A program made the position numbers and the translations under genes. The notes beneath the pieces were generated by a model. That model was not told the origin of the DNA. It saw nothing but the letters and a program-made list of their open reading frames with translations, and ran no database searches. Shown here piece after piece: positions 32,401 to 32,839 of a stretch of DNA of 32,839 bases. Positions within the stretch are counted from its first letter, which is position 1, and every line of letters begins with the position of its first letter. The stretch lies in contig JAVEEI010000003.1 of NCBI GenBank assembly GCA_030840525.1, positions 1 to 32,839 of the forward strand, read 5' to 3'. Source of the DNA: Frankiaceae bacterium. GTDB lineage: Bacteria > Actinomycetota > Actinomycetes > JAFAQI01.

Positions 32401-32839
32401 TGTGACGACGATCCTCGCCGGAACGCCCGGCTCGACCGGCTGCGCCGACTCGCCGAGCGGGTCTGGCGCGACCTTCACGGGACCCGTCGGCATCACGACC
32501 GACGGCTACTACCTGTACACCGTCGACAAGAACTGCGGGATCCGCCGGATATCCCTGGCCACGGGCGCGACCTCGATCGCAAACGCCGCCACCGCGATCG
32601 CCAACCCGCACGGCATTACGTTCGGCACGGACGGCAACCTCTACGTGACGAACAACAACAGCCTCTACCGGTACGTCCTGGCGACCGGTGCGTTGACGAC
32701 GCTCTACACGTTCCCGGCCGGCACCACCCCGAACGACATCAACGACGGCGCCTTCGGCGTCGCAGCCGACAGCTCGTCGCTGTATGTCGCGGTGATCCGG
32801 ACCGACTACACCGACTCGACGCACTGCTGTGTCATCCGC
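26444..32839 (+). CDS. giant secreted multi-domain protein: Rhs/DNRLRE-like N-terminus, 12 Fn3 repeats, NHL-like propellers (3' end outside window)
   Basis: GTG 26444 lies 5 nt after GGGGGG; the frame stays open for 2132 codons to the window edge. The signal peptide has an Arg-rich n-region (RSAQTRRSRALVVALTVSVI, cleavage near AVAAS). Residues about 60-270 resemble the N-terminal domain of actinobacterial Rhs/YD wall proteins (LPYGTVRYANVAASTDLEYG, EELILRTPHAPTYFQFHL). Residues about 285-467 look like a DNRLRE domain (HRYLLHFDMSSFP, ITSAALNLYLSSV, VTTGWTSSVNW). Residues 471-1599 are twelve Fn3 repeats of about 93. From about 1606 NHL-like repeats (HANGIAVGTDGNLYLAF) form modules of about 322 residues; the second is cut by the window. 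It is probably a cell-surface or matrix adhesin; a C-terminal toxin or anchor could lie beyond. Confidence 0.85.
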   Translation, partial: MLSTHLSRVRSAQTRRSRALVVALTVSVIGSTQTAAVAASGTEPSAHTASSSGPGEGWTSNSHWVLNARDHTVTRTVYPTPQFRKVGANWVPIDPTVRPTGGKAQPLAALGALRPVRFGAEAKNLVSIDLAKGPVTLHAAGLRSVRPVLLPYGTVRYANVAASTDLEYGVDSSGVNEELILRTPHAPTYFQFHLSDPRHQLGAPKQQPDGSWVFAKDVADGHQLHLLAPSARGANEQVGQPNSASMAVIAAGDGYDITEAIDPTWLAGKRYPIVLDPSMSFTGSPTILDCEIDGGTTTMTTNFCANASSSVGLSSGLSGLQSYAHRYLLHFDMSSFPTHDAQITSAALNLYLSSVTGTSSQTIEAHDVTTGWTSSVNWLTTDGTHLWTSAGGDFSSTVQASATAGPAVNTVVSLSGSTLGALVSRWVATPSSNLGVIVKAADETVTSVDTFASTEGASAQRPVLVVTYSAPPDAPGAFAATRGDGSAALGWTTPSSNGSPITGYTLKTYKSDGTLVATNSVAATATSYTATGLTNGTGYYFTLAATNSINTGPLATSSTVVPAGVPLTPTGVSATAAPTSATVSWTTPGANGSPITGYTITATKSDGTVAATASAGASATSATVTGLTNGTPYTLAVAAINAVGTGGFGTAAAAVTPADVPSAPTGLAAQRGDRSATLTWTAAANNGAALTANTVTTYNSDGSVLATATLAGSAVAYTATGLTNGNSYYFTVGATNGVGSGSTSTSSTVTPAGVPSAPTSVSATRGDREVGVAWSGAGGNGSTITGYTITTTRISDNTVVATASAGANATSATVTGLTNGVAYTVAVAATNDVGTGPSTTSASVTPAGLPTAPTNVAAARGDGQSVVTWTAASPNGSALSGQTVTVTGSDNSQRSFSIAAGLTTVTVTGLTNGVTYTIAIAATNDVGTGASGVSNGVVPAGVPLPPTSVTGSRGDRQVAVVWSGADGNGSAITGYTITTTRVSDSSVVSTTNAAANASSATVTGLTNGTAYTISVAASNTVGTGAATTSGQVTPAGLPTAPSNVVAARGDGQAAVTWTASNPNGSALSGQTVTVAGSDNSQRTFTIAAALTTLTVTGLTNGVTYTIAITATNDVGTGPAGTSNAVVPAGVPAAPANVTSQYGDTTAAIAWSAAAANGDAVTGYQVQLFTSANALVTTANLGTTATTTTFTGLTNGQDYYATVTASNSVGAGSAGQSPTVTPAGLPGAPGSVSVVRGDRSITASWTAPSGNGRPITGYAVSWTLADGTPVGSASVSGTTTSYTATGLSNGTTYVVSVAAQTAVGSGAQTTSAPSTPAAAPGAAPSFNALRNDHAVALTWVVGSANGDPITGQTLTWYLAGNGNQVGTASLGASTTSYTVTGLTNGTAYYATLTATNGVGTGATATSNTVTPAGLPTPPGNVTATRGDQSATVSWTSANGNGDAVTGYSIAVYSADGSYQTTVSAAAAATSTTVTSLTNGTTYYFVITAANTVGTSSGATTNTVTPAGVPLLGTVTATAVRYGATVTWPAANPNGSALTGYTVRTYDASSNSQVGADVNVSTSTTTTTVYNLTEHGSYYFTVTAANGIGNSAPSQSASATIPFAGDITVNLNPAAVTTVAGSGTSSTTTGTGTGASFGNAWGVVVVGGYAYVNDTDAISKVQLSTGVTTILAGTPGDQACSDGAHPLFWATSDMATDGTYAYTISSVCGLRRTSLTTGATTTLLSGSTLTSGFNHANGIAVGTDGNLYLAFNNALWRFVPSTSTFTSLHAFPAGTYPSNPGDAFGVAADSNWIYAAVTRTDYTDSSHCCVVTARNIYRVSYDGATTNTVVTDPLLNGQFLESAGDYLYAATTNGIVRRYTKADGTWRDSAGSATRGYADGVGTDAWFNSGLRDISSDGTNLYVMDQSFRLRKLAPATPLPSSMSTIANTAAAISTGAVATFAGSGTSTTAAGTGTSASFNNPFNVIVVGGYAYVTDVDAISKVELATGVTTILAGTPGSTGCADSPSGSGATFTGPVGITTDGYYLYTVDKNCGIRRISLATGATSIANAATAIANPHGITFGTDGNLYVTNNNSLYRYVLATGALTTLYTFPAGTTPNDINDGAFGVAADSSSLYVAVIRTDYTDSTHCCVIR
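28703..29266 (+). repeat. tandem duplicated two-Fn3 unit, copy 1
   Basis: 188 codons encoding Fn3 repeats 4 and 5. It is the same length as the following unit (29267-29830) and shares long identical peptide stretches such as NGSALSGQTVTV, GSDNSQR and TGLTNGVTYTIAI, indicating duplication of a two-domain block. Confidence 0.8.
29267..29830 (+). repeat. tandem duplicated two-Fn3 unit, copy 2
   Basis: 188 codons encoding Fn3 repeats 6 and 7, paralogous in order and length to 28703-29266. Repeats 4 and 6 resemble each other more than either resembles 5 or 7. Confidence 0.8.
31283..32839 (+). repeat. tandem NHL-like propeller modules (second truncated)
   Basis: The block beginning TVAGSGTSSTTTGTGTGASF at 31283 recurs as TFAGSGTSTTAAGTGTSASF at 32249, an offset of 966 nt (322 codons). 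Both contain VVVGGYAYV, DAISKV, GVTTILAGTPG, a Cys pair and TDYTDS-x-HCC in the same order. Confidence 0.82.

Noticed and set aside
30545..32824. 759-codon minus-strand frame opposite the NHL region
   Set aside because: Shadow of repeated coding DNA, no signal or domain.

Overview
The window is very GC-rich, with pervasive GTG/TTG starts and long antisense frames, two tRNAs, an oligoribonuclease, ECF sigma/PP2C signalling proteins and secreted multi-domain proteins. This points to an actinobacterial chromosome; I cannot name the genus. There are no rRNAs, transposases, integrases, phage genes or CRISPR repeats. Only the first gene (an SDR) and the last gene (a giant secreted Fn3 protein) run off the window.

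Layout. 1-240: tail of an SDR oxidoreductase. 244-4079 (minus): five exported proteins of unknown function, forming one three-gene operon (4079 to 1562) closed by a strong hairpin, then a secreted protein and a small lipoprotein. The second and third operon proteins are Cys-rich paralogues. 4163-6027 (minus): a small hypothetical, then an APH-fold phosphotransferase and a PaaI-type thioesterase translationally coupled by an ATGA overlap. 6066-6974: tRNA-Arg(TCT) on minus, orn and tRNA-His(GTG) on plus. 6996-7869 (minus): two overlapping unknown genes beside tRNA-His. 8029-10770: a surface-anchored Asp-box plus VWA protein. 10876-14896: a HATPase-GAF-GAF-PP2C signalling protein followed after 7 nt by an FAD amine-oxidase-like protein.

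14893-16744 (minus): a metallo-beta-lactamase-fold hydrolase and an alpha-methylacyl-CoA racemase-type CaiB/BaiF protein. 16840-17286: a conserved unknown. 17237-19129 (minus): a polytopic membrane protein, divergent from a gamma-glutamyltransferase-family gene (19254-20834) across a perfect palindrome. 20875-22545: the most interesting locus. A well-formed promoter appears to start transcription at the first base of a 20-codon leader ORF containing Phe-Phe-Tyr, followed by competing hairpins, an AroQ chorismate mutase and, with a TTGA overlap, an MftF-like glycosyltransferase. 22901-23571 (minus): another coupled pair of unknown small genes. 23754-24668 (minus): haloalkane dehalogenase with all catalytic residues. 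24721-26021: ECF sigma factor coupled to a single-pass Ser/Gly/Asp-rich protein, probably its regulator.

26022-26443 is a 422-base gene-free stretch holding a perfect 16-bp palindrome. It precedes a giant secreted protein (26444 to the window end, at least 2132 codons): signal peptide, Rhs/DNRLRE-like N-terminus, twelve Fn3 repeats (eight carrying RGD) and NHL-like propeller modules. The most testable novel idea is a Phe/Tyr-responsive, leaderless leader-peptide attenuator controlling chorismate mutase and the glycosyltransferase.
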